From the NCBI GenBank assembly GCA_015485355.1, contig WFTQ01000050.1, positions 1 through 64,000 on the forward strand: DNA of 64,000 nucleotides, given 5' to 3'. The stretch is from a bacterium. Its GTDB lineage: Bacteria > Calditrichota > Calditrichia > RBG-13-44-9 > J042. Of the stretch, positions 48,535 to 55,800 are shown one piece after another. Each line of letters opens with the position of its first letter. Positions within the stretch are counted from its first letter, which is position 1. The position numbers and the translations under genes are program-made. The notes below the pieces were generated by a model. The model made no database searches and had not been told where the DNA came from. It saw only the letters and a list, made by a program, of their open reading frames with translations.

Positions 48535-49881
48535 ATGACAATAGAAAACAACAAAATCTTGATTGTTGAAGACAATGTGATCTGGTGCGAAAGCTACAAA
48601 AAGTGGATCGGAGATGAATATACGATAAAATTGGCATTCAATAAAACCGAAGCGCTGGAGTTGTGCCATTCCTTTGAACCCGACCTGATTATCCTGGATC
48701 TGGGCCTGCCCAACATTCAAGACGGTTTCGATTTACTGGACGAAATCATCAAGATGGGTAAAGACTGGCAGGTTATTGTCGTGACCTCGTTCAAAGACCA
48801 TCAATATGCTTTGGAAGCGCAGAAACGGGGAGCCTACTCCTATTTCTCCAAGGGGGAAAACATAGAGGAAGAACTTCCCTATCTGGTGAAACAGGCGTTA
48901 CGCATGCAACGCTTAGAGCGCGAGAACAAGGAATTGCGTTCCAAGTTGCGCCAAAACATTCGATACGATGACATTGTCGCCGTCAGTCGCCAGATGCAGG
49001 AAATTTTATCTTTGATCGAACAGATTAAAGACAGCAAAGAGCCGGTCCTGATTACCGGAGAGTCGGGGGTTGGCAAGGAAGTACTGGCCCGTCATATATT
49101 TAAACAAAACCCGCATTATAACAAAAATTTCGTGGCCATTAATTGCGCCGCTTTACCCACACATCTGCTGGAAAGCGAGCTATTCGGTTATGAAAAGGGA
49201 GCATTCACGGGGGCCGCCCGTACCACCCGGGGAAAAATCGAATTGGCCCATCGGGGCACCCTGTTTCTGGACGAGATTGGCGACTTGCCCTTGGAATTGC
49301 AAGGCAAACTCCTACGGGTGCTGGAAGAAAAGCGGTTCTATCGGCTGGGCGGCGAAAAGGAAATCGAAGTCGACTTCCGCCTGATCTCCGCCACCAACCA
49401 TTGCCTCAACGAAATGGTCAAGGAAGGCAAATTCCGCGAAGACCTTTACTACCGTATTAACGTTATCCCCATTCATATCCCCCCGCTCCGGGAACGACCG
49501 GACGACATCCCGGCCATGGTGGAGTATTTCTCCGAACAATTTTGCCGGGAAAACAACCTCCCTAAACCCAAATTCACCAGTCGCGTGATCGCCTTTTTGT
49601 CCCACCTGCAATGGGAAGGTAACGCCCGGGAACTGGAGAACACCATAAAACGCCTGATTTTGCTGAACCGGCAACAAATCGATATTCAAGACTTGCCTCC
49701 GGACATTATCGAAGAATCGAACAATTTCCTGGATAAGGCCCTGGCGAACGAATTGTCTCTGGAGGAAGTCTCCCGAATCTACGTGCGGATGGTGCTGGAT
49801 CTGAAAAAGGGCAACAAAAAAGAGGCCTGTAAGCTGTTAAAAATCAACTATAGAACACTAATGCGCAAACTGAACGGGTAG
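48535..49881 (+). CDS. NtrC-family sigma-54-dependent response regulator
   Basis: The protein is 448 residues. The receiver has ILIVEDN, the phospho-acceptor in [15 protein letters not shown] and a lysine in YFSKGE. The AAA+ domain has Walker A TGESGVGK, the sigma-54 contact loop [10 protein letters not shown], Walker [13 protein letters not shown], the second region of homology RLISATNH and arginine fingers in [11 protein letters not shown]. The C-terminal Fis-type helix-turn-helix is [24 protein letters not shown]. It should activate a sigma-54 promoter from an upstream dyad when phosphorylated by the kinase encoded just before it. A dyad and a -24/-12 promoter lie right after this gene. 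Confidence 0.96.
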   Translation: MTIENNKILIVEDNVIWCESYKKWIGDEYTIKLAFNKTEALELCHSFEPDLIILDLGLPNIQDGFDLLDEIIKMGKDWQVIVVTSFKDHQYALEAQKRGAYSYFSKGENIEEELPYLVKQALRMQRLERENKELRSKLRQNIRYDDIVAVSRQMQEILSLIEQIKDSKEPVLITGESGVGKEVLARHIFKQNPHYNKNFVAINCAALPTHLLESELFGYEKGAFTGAARTTRGKIELAHRGTLFLDEIGDLPLELQGKLLRVLEEKRFYRLGGEKEIEVDFRLISATNHCLNEMVKEGKFREDLYYRINVIPIHIPPLRERPDDIPAMVEYFSEQFCRENNLPKPKFTSRVIAFLSHLQWEGNARELENTIKRLILLNRQQIDIQDLPPDIIEESNNFLDKALANELSLEEVSRIYVRMVLDLKKGNKKEACKLLKINYRTLMRKLNG

Positions 49882-49970
49882 CTTCTCTTTGCTCCGCTTC
49901 GGCCCGTCGTTGGGAATCTTATCGACGATGGGCGAACGGATCGGCTCCCTGTTCCCGGGCGGCGCCCACC

Positions 49971-49993
49971 AAGATTGCATTTTATGCAATCTT
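49971..49993. promoter_or_regulatory. Perfect 10-bp inverted repeat, candidate enhancer for the sigma-54 activator
   Basis: AAGATTGCAT (49971-49980), TTT, ATGCAATCTT (49984-49993). The half-site GATTGCA recurs at 50005-50011. The repeat is centred about 165 bases upstream of the predicted transcription start of the next operon, a usual distance for NtrC-type activator sites. It could instead be a weak AT-rich hairpin at the end of the regulator gene, but there is no T tract. Confidence 0.55.
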
Positions 49994-50120
49994 GAACATT
50001 CCCCGATTGCACTTTCCGCACTGCGCCGATCGCATGATGGACGCATCTTCAATATATCCAACAGGATACAGCATTTTCTTTTCAATTGGTTGTTATTACT
50101 ACAGTTACAACCACTTTATT

Positions 50121-50137
50121 CTGGCATGGTAATTGAT
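50121..50137 (+). promoter_or_regulatory. Sigma-54 (-24/-12) promoter
   Basis: The stretch CTGGCATGGTAATTGAT fits YTGGCACG-N4-TTGCW: GG at 50123-50124 and the -12 dinucleotide at 50135-50136 are separated by exactly 10 bases. The one deviation is GA for GC at -12. Transcription would start near 50148, 19 bases ahead of the ATG at 50167. Confidence 0.6.
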
Positions 50138-50166
50138 TCTTGAACAAGAAAAAAGGGTGAGGGAGC

Positions 50167-50415
50167 ATGATTCAAGAAGAGTCTTTGCTGCAAACGAAAA
50201 TCGAAATGCTTCGGGTCAAGCGAGAGGACCAAACCTGGTACTACAAGCTGATCATTGGGACGGATCCGGACACCTCGATTATCATTACAGACACCGATTT
50301 CAAGGCTCTGTTATCCGATTTACCCAATATCTTGTCCACCGTCATACAATCGCAGGTACTGGTTGAAACATCAAAACAGAGGAGAAATCGTCACCATGAA
50401 GGTACTCGTATTTGA
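50167..50415 (+). CDS. Small protein of unknown function, first gene after the sigma-54 promoter
   Basis: I do not recognise this 82-residue protein. The middle reads as alternating strands and helices: TWYYKLIIGTDPDTSIIITD, then DFKALLSDLPNILSTVIQS, then a basic tail QRRNRHHEGTRI. It has no signal peptide or membrane span. AGGGTGAGGGAG sits just ahead of the ATG, a convincing ribosome site, and the gene is the first one behind the -24/-12 promoter. Its end overlaps the start of the degenerate receiver gene by 20 bases, so the two are probably translated together. Confidence 0.7.
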   Translation: MIQEESLLQTKIEMLRVKREDQTWYYKLIIGTDPDTSIIITDTDFKALLSDLPNILSTVIQSQVLVETSKQRRNRHHEGTRI

Positions 50416-50776
50416 AACCAGCAAGGATCGGGCAAAGCTCATTCGCGATTTATTGGCCGATTACCGTTACAAAATCTGCATCAACTACGGGGGGGATCAC
50501 ATTCTGTCTCAAATCAGGGAAGACCGACCGTCATTAATCATTTTGAACGCCAATTTAAAGCCCACCTCGGGCATTACCATTCTGGAAAAATTAAAGCGAG
50601 ACCCCCGATTCCGAAAAATTCCGGTGATCTTAATTTCCAATTTTAATTCTCAGGAACTGGCCCGAAAAGTCAAACAGTTTCCCAACGTGGATTACTTGGA
50701 AGAGCCTTTCAAGATTAAAAATTTCCGCCACATGGTGGAAAGATGGATCAATTTCCGCAGTTTATACGTGAATTGA
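50396..50776 (+). CDS. Degenerate (pseudo-)receiver domain protein
   Basis: The protein is 126 residues, a stand-alone CheY-like fold. The fold is clear (MKVLVFETSKDRAKLI, PSLIILNANLKPTSGITIL, IPVILISNFNS, YLEEPFKIKNF) but the phosphorylation site is lost: the acidic pair after strand 1 is E-T, the phospho-acceptor aspartate is N51 (family LLLD, here IILN), and the conserved lysine of the TKP loop is E (EEP). It therefore cannot be phosphorylated in the usual way and probably binds a partner in a fixed state. AGAGGAG lies ahead of ATG 50396; the longer open frame upstream reads across the neighbouring gene and is rejected. Confidence 0.85.
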   Translation: MKVLVFETSKDRAKLIRDLLADYRYKICINYGGDHILSQIREDRPSLIILNANLKPTSGITILEKLKRDPRFRKIPVILISNFNSQELARKVKQFPNVDYLEEPFKIKNFRHMVERWINFRSLYVN

Positions 50777-50787
50777 GGGAGGGTACC

Positions 50788-50886
50788 ATGAGTCTTCTTT
50801 GGCTTACCCAATGGCATTTATTTTTGATCTTCGGACTGGTGGTGTTGTTCCGCTGGATGACCTACGTGAATAAAACGACCAAGTAG
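50788..50886 (+). CDS. 32-residue single-pass membrane microprotein
   Basis: A short frame of 33 codons starts 11 bases after the pseudo-receiver stop. GGGAGGG lies four bases ahead of the ATG, stronger than most ribosome sites in the window. The peptide is MSLLWLTQWHLFLIFGLVVL plus a short basic tail ending NKTTK. It has one hydrophobic segment of about 17 residues. The tail suggests N-out, C-in insertion. It overlaps the 3' end of an HD-domain gene on the opposite strand by 69 bases, so one of the two ends may be misjudged. No homologue is known to me. Confidence 0.6.
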   Translation: MSLLWLTQWHLFLIFGLVVLFRWMTYVNKTTK

Positions 50887-51819
50887 GGGGATGAACTTGC
50901 TCCAACGGGAGCCGGGAAGCAGGTCATATTGCAGAATACGATGAAGGGCATTGAGTTGCCCATCCAGTTGATTGATGAGGGAGAGGGCCATGGCTTCTCG
51001 GGTCATCGGGGGGACGGGGGCTCCTTTTTCCACGTCTCCAGGATGGCTCAGAATCAAGTGTCCCAATTGAATCCAGAGGGAAGGGGGGAAGTCGGACACC
51101 TGCCGCATCTGTTTCTCCACATACACGTATCCCTTCACCACATGGCCAATCAAGCGACCTTCATCCGTATAATCGATAAAGCCGCGGCCCAGATCCAGCT
51201 CCCAGATTTTTCCAATGTCATGCAATACAATGCCACACTTCAAAAGATCGAGGTTCAGTTCCGGATCGTTGTTTCCTAAAACCTGGGCGATGTTCAGCAT
51301 TCCCACCACATGATCCAACAAACCATAAAGATAAACATGGTGCCATAATTTCCCGGCGGGGGTCAGAAAATACCTTTCTGCAAAATCTTTCCGGGAAAAA
51401 ATATGGTGGAGCAATGTTCGCAGATGTTGATTCCGGATGCCATCGATATGCCCATAGAATTGCCGCTTTAATCGGTCTACATCCTTATTCACCGAGGGCA
51501 ACAGCTGGCGAATATCGACGTCTTCGGTCTCCTTTTTCCGGCGAATCTGTATCAGTTTCATCTCGCGCACCCCATTACACATTTGGGGAATCCCCTTCAA
51601 CTTCACCACCGCACCCACGGGGATCTGACGCTCCATCTGCTCGACCCGATTCCACCAGCGGGCCTTCAGACGCCCGCTCCAATCCCCCAGTTCCCACACC
51701 AGATAGGGCTGTCCATTTTGTCTGTAACGCAGCTCTTTTTTCCGCACCACACAAAAGCCCACAAATTCCTTACCCAACGGCGTGGTCTTCAGGCCACAAC
51801 GCTCCGATTTTGGTGCCAT
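50818..51819 (-). CDS. OB-fold/HD-domain protein (YhaM-like 3'-5' exoribonuclease)
   Basis: The protein is 333 residues. Residues 15-100 form an OB-fold nucleic-acid domain (GFCVVRKKELRYRQNGQPYL, VWELGDWSGRLKARWW, VVKLKGIPQM). The HD domain has HHVYLYGLLDHVVGM and LKCGIVLHDIGKIWEL, giving the H...HD metal residues, and HLILSHPG. The same layout is found in YhaM of Firmicutes, which degrades RNA from the 3' end and takes part in plasmid copy control. The last 25 residues (PAEQHHQSEDQK and before) look unlike the family and overlap the microprotein on the other strand. Confidence 0.87.
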   Translation of the reverse strand: MAPKSERCGLKTTPLGKEFVGFCVVRKKELRYRQNGQPYLVWELGDWSGRLKARWWNRVEQMERQIPVGAVVKLKGIPQMCNGVREMKLIQIRRKKETEDVDIRQLLPSVNKDVDRLKRQFYGHIDGIRNQHLRTLLHHIFSRKDFAERYFLTPAGKLWHHVYLYGLLDHVVGMLNIAQVLGNNDPELNLDLLKCGIVLHDIGKIWELDLGRGFIDYTDEGRLIGHVVKGYVYVEKQMRQVSDFPPSLWIQLGHLILSHPGDVEKGAPVPPMTREAMALSLINQLDGQLNALHRILQYDLLPGSRWSKFIPLLGRFIHVGHPAEQHHQSEDQK

Positions 51820-51965
51820 GATCGGGCATCCTTTCTATTGAATCTATCCATGGAACAAACCTTTGGCCATGCTGGAAGACCGCTGACGGCATCCCTTAAA
51901 ATTTTGGTGTCAATATGCCCGCCATTCGCTTAAATTAATGGACCGTTTGAAAATCAAGAACCGGG

Positions 51966-52451
51966 ATGCCTATGAACATCGGTTTAATTTCGGATACCCA
52001 TAATCGCTTTCATCGGGATATCGTAACCGCCTTTCGGCAGGTGGACCTGATTCTTCATGCCGGCGATATCGGGGCTCCCTCCATCCTGCACCAACTGGAA
52101 CAACTGGCTCCCGTCCATGCCGTCCGGGGTAATACCGACGATCCCGTGCGCTGGAATCACTTGCCCAAGAAGTTAATCATCGAAGTGGAAAAAATCAAAA
52201 TACTTATTGTGCATGACATTCACTCACCCCGATACTTCCTGCACCATCCGAATGCCTGGTCGGGCGGTGAGAAGATAGACGTTGTGGTATTCGGCCATAC
52301 CCACAAGTTTTTTGCCCGGAACATTCAGGGGATTTACTTTCTCAATCCCGGGAGCGCCGCCTCCCCCCGGGATCCCAGCAAGCCGACCGTCGGGCGACTG
52401 GAGATTCACCGCGGCAAGATCGGTAACCTGGAGAAAATCGAATTGGGCTGA
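51966..52451 (+). CDS. YfcE/MJ0936-type metallophosphoesterase
   Basis: The protein is about 161 residues (ATG 51966; ATG 51972 is equally possible). The five metal-binding motifs are present: GLISDTHNRF, LILHAGDIGA, AVRGNTDDP, LIVHDIHSP and VVFGHTHKFF, followed by FLNPGSAASPRD. This is the family of small manganese-dependent phosphodiesterases with activity on model phosphodiesters; the natural substrate is unknown. It is a single plus-strand gene in a minus-strand neighbourhood, and its stop lies 4 bases from that of the zinc-ribbon protein gene. Confidence 0.93.
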   Translation: MPMNIGLISDTHNRFHRDIVTAFRQVDLILHAGDIGAPSILHQLEQLAPVHAVRGNTDDPVRWNHLPKKLIIEVEKIKILIVHDIHSPRYFLHHPNAWSGGEKIDVVVFGHTHKFFARNIQGIYFLNPGSAASPRDPSKPTVGRLEIHRGKIGNLEKIELG

Positions 52452-52455
52452 CTGC

Positions 52456-52647
52456 TCAGGCGTACACTTCTTTCTCGTTGCACTTGCAGAGTTTTAGGTT
52501 TTGCGTGGCGTACTTCCAGGTACCGGTCTTCGGAGATTGATAAGAGACCACCTTTTTCAGAAACGTGTATGTTTCCCCACACACCGAGCAAGTGGGGACG
52601 TTGGGTTTACTGAATATTTTTGAGGCAAAATCCTGGCGTTTTCCCAT
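52456..52647 (-). CDS. Small zinc-ribbon-like protein
   Basis: The protein is 63 residues. C20 and C23 (CSVC) and C54 and C56 (CKC) could bind one metal ion. The region between is beta-rich (TYTFLKKVVSY, GTWKYATQNLKL), as in zinc ribbons. AAAGGAGAG lies ahead of the ATG. It starts 35 bases after the end of the GAF-protein gene on the same strand, so it is the last gene of the ECF sigma operon. I know no named family; a nucleic-acid or redox role is possible. Confidence 0.75.
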   Translation of the reverse strand: MGKRQDFASKIFSKPNVPTCSVCGETYTFLKKVVSYQSPKTGTWKYATQNLKLCKCNEKEVYA

Positions 52648-52682
52648 TGCACTCTCCTTTATCCCTATGCCTATCTTTCATT

Positions 52683-54392
52683 CTACTTGTTTGCTTCATA
52701 GCTTTTAAACTGGTTCTTGCCGGCGGCGATGGCGGCCCGCACGGCCTTTTCCGCCTTGACCATCAATGCTAACGCTTCACACCCCATTGTGGGGAATTCC
52801 ACACCCCCACAGGCCACATTGACCCCTACCATATGGCCCCCACTCCAAACAGGCCGTTCGGCCACGGCCTGACAGATACGCTGAACCGTAGGGGTTATTT
52901 CGGCCAACGGTTTCTCCACCCACAATACCGCAAATAAATTATCATGCAGCCGGAAAATATAATTGCTATTATCCAAATAAGGCAACAGGAAAGACAAAAA
53001 TTCCCGGATAAAATTTTTCCGCAATTCCTGTCGATGCTCCTTCTCCACAAACTCGACCTGGAAATAGGTTACCGAAAACGGTCGCTGGTAGGTCTGACAC
53101 CGATCAATCTCCTTCTGAAGCTCCATCTTAAAAGCCAGGAAATTTCCGATGTCGGTTTCTAAGTCGAACAAATTGCGCTGTTGCAATATATTAAACAATC
53201 GATTGTGCAACAGGAAAATCGTCACTTGATTGGTAATGGTTTCCAGAACGTTTTTATATTGAACTTTAAAACGTCCCGGCTGAAACGATTCCAACACCAG
53301 AGCCATGGTTTGGTGTTCCTCTCCCTGAAAAGGAATGGCAATTAAGGATCGATACTCTCTGGCAGGCTCCTCGTTCAGAGAAAAACGGGGAATGTAATTT
53401 TGTTTAGTGGCCAGGTCTTCCACCAGCAGGTGTTGCCGTTTACGCAGCACCCATCCCACCAGGCCTTCGTGGAGCTGAAAGCGATACCCCGAAGTCACGC
53501 CCCGGACGTCTCCCATGCTGAACACAATCCGGCCCTGCCCCTCTTCGGCCCGGCGGACGACGAAGACACGATCGGCGTGAAAATATTGTTTTAAAAAGCG
53601 TCCCAGATAATCCCACAATTCATCGGTGCTTTGGAATCCCACCATCCGGTTGCTGAATTCATTCAATATCCGCGCAATCCAGTTCTCCGTTTCATATTCA
53701 TACAACTGATTGCTTTCCACCAATTGCAGTTCGATCAACTGAGCGAACCGTTCCAGTAACTGCAGATCATTTTGCCCAAAGGCTTCTACGGCGTGGGCAT
53801 CCACACAAAGCACACCCAATACCTTCCCTTCAAATTGAACCGGAACTCCGGCGAAGGATCGTGCGGGCGATTTCCCGGGTTGATAATAAGGCAACAGACG
53901 GTTTCCGTTTTCGGGTAAATGATTTTCGATCAACGAGGTCCGATTTTTCAGCACCAGGGGGGGCAGGCCCGTCTGAAGGTCGTAAAAACGTTCTTTGTGA
54001 AAGGCTTTGGAGTGATCGGTTATAAAATAACGCAAATAAAATTTCTTCTTTTCCAGATTGAGCAACAGGAAACAGACCGTATCCGCCACCAGGGTTTGTT
54101 TGATCAAAGGGAATACCGTATCCAGAAACTGCTCAAAAATCTTTTCCACCTCCCTGTCAGTTTCGAGCTTGACCAGATCGCTTTTGGGAAGACCGTCATC
54201 CTGCTCCGGATGTTCCTCCAATTTATCCGGAATGTTTTGTTGGTTCCCATAATAGTAAACGGCTGCCGCTGCAGCCACCACCAGAAGTATTTTGAAGATC
54301 AGATACGGCCAGGAATTCGGCAATAGGCTGATAAAGAAGGCAAGGCTTATCATCAGCAAGAAAGCTTCCCGGTACGGATGAAGTTTCAGCAT
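52683..54392 (-). CDS. Membrane-anchored GAF-GAF protein with degenerate GGDEF-like domain
   Basis: The protein is 569 residues. Two N-terminal hydrophobic segments (about 10-25 and 28-47) anchor it. Two GAF domains follow (about 85-235 with FAGVPVQFEGKVLGVLCVD; 250-400 with FQLHEGLVGWVLRKRQHLL and LIAIPFQGEEHQTMAL). The last 160 residues look like a diguanylate cyclase that has lost its active site: LETDIGNFLAFKMELQKEID stands where D-x-LTGLxNR is expected, and LHDNLFAVLW stands where GGDEF is expected. It should sense a ligand or redox state and signal by contact. It lies 39 bases after the anti-sigma gene and may tune that sigma factor. The start has no clear ribosome site. Confidence 0.82.
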   Translation of the reverse strand: MLKLHPYREAFLLMISLAFFISLLPNSWPYLIFKILLVVAAAAAVYYYGNQQNIPDKLEEHPEQDDGLPKSDLVKLETDREVEKIFEQFLDTVFPLIKQTLVADTVCFLLLNLEKKKFYLRYFITDHSKAFHKERFYDLQTGLPPLVLKNRTSLIENHLPENGNRLLPYYQPGKSPARSFAGVPVQFEGKVLGVLCVDAHAVEAFGQNDLQLLERFAQLIELQLVESNQLYEYETENWIARILNEFSNRMVGFQSTDELWDYLGRFLKQYFHADRVFVVRRAEEGQGRIVFSMGDVRGVTSGYRFQLHEGLVGWVLRKRQHLLVEDLATKQNYIPRFSLNEEPAREYRSLIAIPFQGEEHQTMALVLESFQPGRFKVQYKNVLETITNQVTIFLLHNRLFNILQQRNLFDLETDIGNFLAFKMELQKEIDRCQTYQRPFSVTYFQVEFVEKEHRQELRKNFIREFLSFLLPYLDNSNYIFRLHDNLFAVLWVEKPLAEITPTVQRICQAVAERPVWSGGHMVGVNVACGGVEFPTMGCEALALMVKAEKAVRAAIAAGKNQFKSYEANK

Positions 54393-54431
54393 GGATGCGT
54401 ACGATGACCTGTGCTTGACATTGTTCGGAAT

Positions 54432-54986
54432 TTATTGATCGCCGACCAGCTGGACTCCCTTTCTCACCCGTTTGGGTGGATGACTTTGCAGGGAATCGTT
54501 GAATCCCTGAGACGGCACCCCCTGGGTAACCGATTGAACTTCTTCCGGTTCGGTGGCCTGCCCAATGCTGGAACCGGGAACACTGGCGGAACCGGCCGGT
54601 ATCCCCACGGCGGGGATACTTTGCTGAACCGCCCGAGAAGCCTGCTGATCCCCGGGGCTGAAAAAGATGAAGGTGGTTACCACCATCAGCAGGATGGCCG
54701 AACCGATTGCGGGAATTTTCCAGTGTTCTCGGATTAGAAAAAACGGTGAGGTGCTTTGTTGGCTGAATTGGTTGATTCGATAATGGAGTTGCGTTTCAAA
54801 ACCATCGGAGGTGCGAATGGGTGGGAGCCGCCGCAAGCTCTCCCGGATGATTTTAATCTGGTATACCGCCTCACTGCATTCGGAACATACCGCTAAATGG
54901 GCTTCCAGATATTTGCGCTGTTCGGAGTGAAGCTCCCCTTCGATGTAACTTGAGAAATAAACCCTGAATTTGTCACATTGGTGCAT
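54432..54986 (-). CDS. zf-HC2 anti-sigma factor
   Basis: The protein is 184 residues. The N-terminal zinc-binding anti-sigma domain has the H-x3-C-x2-C motif in HLAVCSEC and is preceded by YIEGELHSEQRKYLEAHL, as in ZAS-type anti-sigmas. One membrane span (about 95-112, GSAILLMVVTTFIFF) follows, then a periplasmic Ser/Pro/Gln-rich tail. It would hold the ECF sigma at the membrane until a signal releases it. GAGGG is seven bases ahead of ATG 54986; an upstream TTG is nearer and less likely. It starts 9 bases after the sigma gene stop, a classical sigma/anti-sigma pair. Confidence 0.92.
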   Translation of the reverse strand: MHQCDKFRVYFSSYIEGELHSEQRKYLEAHLAVCSECSEAVYQIKIIRESLRRLPPIRTSDGFETQLHYRINQFSQQSTSPFFLIREHWKIPAIGSAILLMVVTTFIFFSPGDQQASRAVQQSIPAVGIPAGSASVPGSSIGQATEPEEVQSVTQGVPSQGFNDSLQSHPPKRVRKGVQLVGDQ

Positions 54987-54995
54987 AGGCAACCC

Positions 54996-55610
54996 TCATA
55001 GTTTTGTTTCCTCACTACTCTTCGGCTCATTTTCAAACAGAAATTTCAAGTCTTCCTGCAGTTTCAGGCGTCCACGGTTCACTCTGGATTTTACCGTACC
55101 CAGCGGTATATTGAGAATTTGGCTGATCTCTTCGTAGGAGAATCCCTGCACATCGCGTAACAGGATCACCTCTTTGAACTTCGGCGGCAACTTCTCTATC
55201 GCCTTCTGGATGATATCATCCTTAATCGTACCATCCACTTCACGTTCAGGGTTTTTCTCAACGTCGGGGATATCATAGTCCCGCTCTTCATTGACGAAAT
55301 TACTGACACTAAAAATCTTACGCCGCTTCCGGCGGCGAAGTTCAGTTTTGGCCAGATTCCCGGCAATGGTATACACCCAGGTGGAAAATTTCGCAATCTC
55401 CTTATAATAATGCTTATTTTTAAACACCCGTAAAAAGGTCTCCTGAACGATGTCCTCAGCGTCCGAGCGATTGCCTACAAACCGAAAAACGTAATTCAAC
55501 AATTGATCTTTATAACGCCGCACCAGCGTATCGAAGGCCTGAACATCCCCATGTTGAAACCGCGCAATGAGCTCTTCATCGGTAATTTTAAGACTCTTTT
55601 TTCTTGCCAT
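54996..55610 (-). CDS. ECF-type RNA polymerase sigma factor (RpoE-like)
   Basis: The protein is 204 residues. Region 2 has ALNYV-like DQLLNYVFRFVGNRSDAEDI with VQETFLRVFKNKHYYKEIAKFSTWVYTIA, covering the core-binding and -10 recognition segments. Region 4 has IEKLPPKFKEVILLRDVQGF and SYEEISQILNIPLGTVKSR, the -35 helix-turn-helix. The spacer between them is long and charged (about 35 residues). It is followed by an anti-sigma gene and a GAF-domain gene. A possible self-type promoter lies upstream. The stimulus is likely at the envelope, by analogy with RpoE. Confidence 0.95.
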   Translation of the reverse strand: MARKKSLKITDEELIARFQHGDVQAFDTLVRRYKDQLLNYVFRFVGNRSDAEDIVQETFLRVFKNKHYYKEIAKFSTWVYTIAGNLAKTELRRRKRRKIFSVSNFVNEERDYDIPDVEKNPEREVDGTIKDDIIQKAIEKLPPKFKEVILLRDVQGFSYEEISQILNIPLGTVKSRVNRGRLKLQEDLKFLFENEPKSSEETKL

Positions 55611-55626
55611 AATTAGTTTAGTGTGT

Positions 55627-55672
55627 TTTAACTGTGTTTAGGGTTCAAAGTTCCCCCCGCCCGGGGGAACTT
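55627..55672 (-). promoter_or_regulatory. Perfect inverted repeat carrying GGAACTT, possible ECF promoter of the sigma operon
   Basis: AAGTTCCCCC (55648-55657), CGCCC, GGGGGAACTT (55663-55672) is a perfect 10-bp inverted repeat. On the minus strand its second arm ends in GGAACTT (55654-55648), the -35 motif of many RpoE-type sigma factors. Fifteen bases later comes GTTAAA (55632-55627), similar to the GTCTAA -10. The sigma gene ATG is at 55610. The repeat may also end the holA transcript, although the T run is short. Confidence 0.4.
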
Positions 55673-55800
55673 CCATTGTTTTATTTTCTCTCCGCGTTTA
55701 TGTGTACCCATCCCCTTTCAGACCCCTTCTTTCGCCCCACCGGTTAATCCCTCTCTGATAGCCAAATGGAATTGCCAACCGCTACACCGTACTTTGAATT

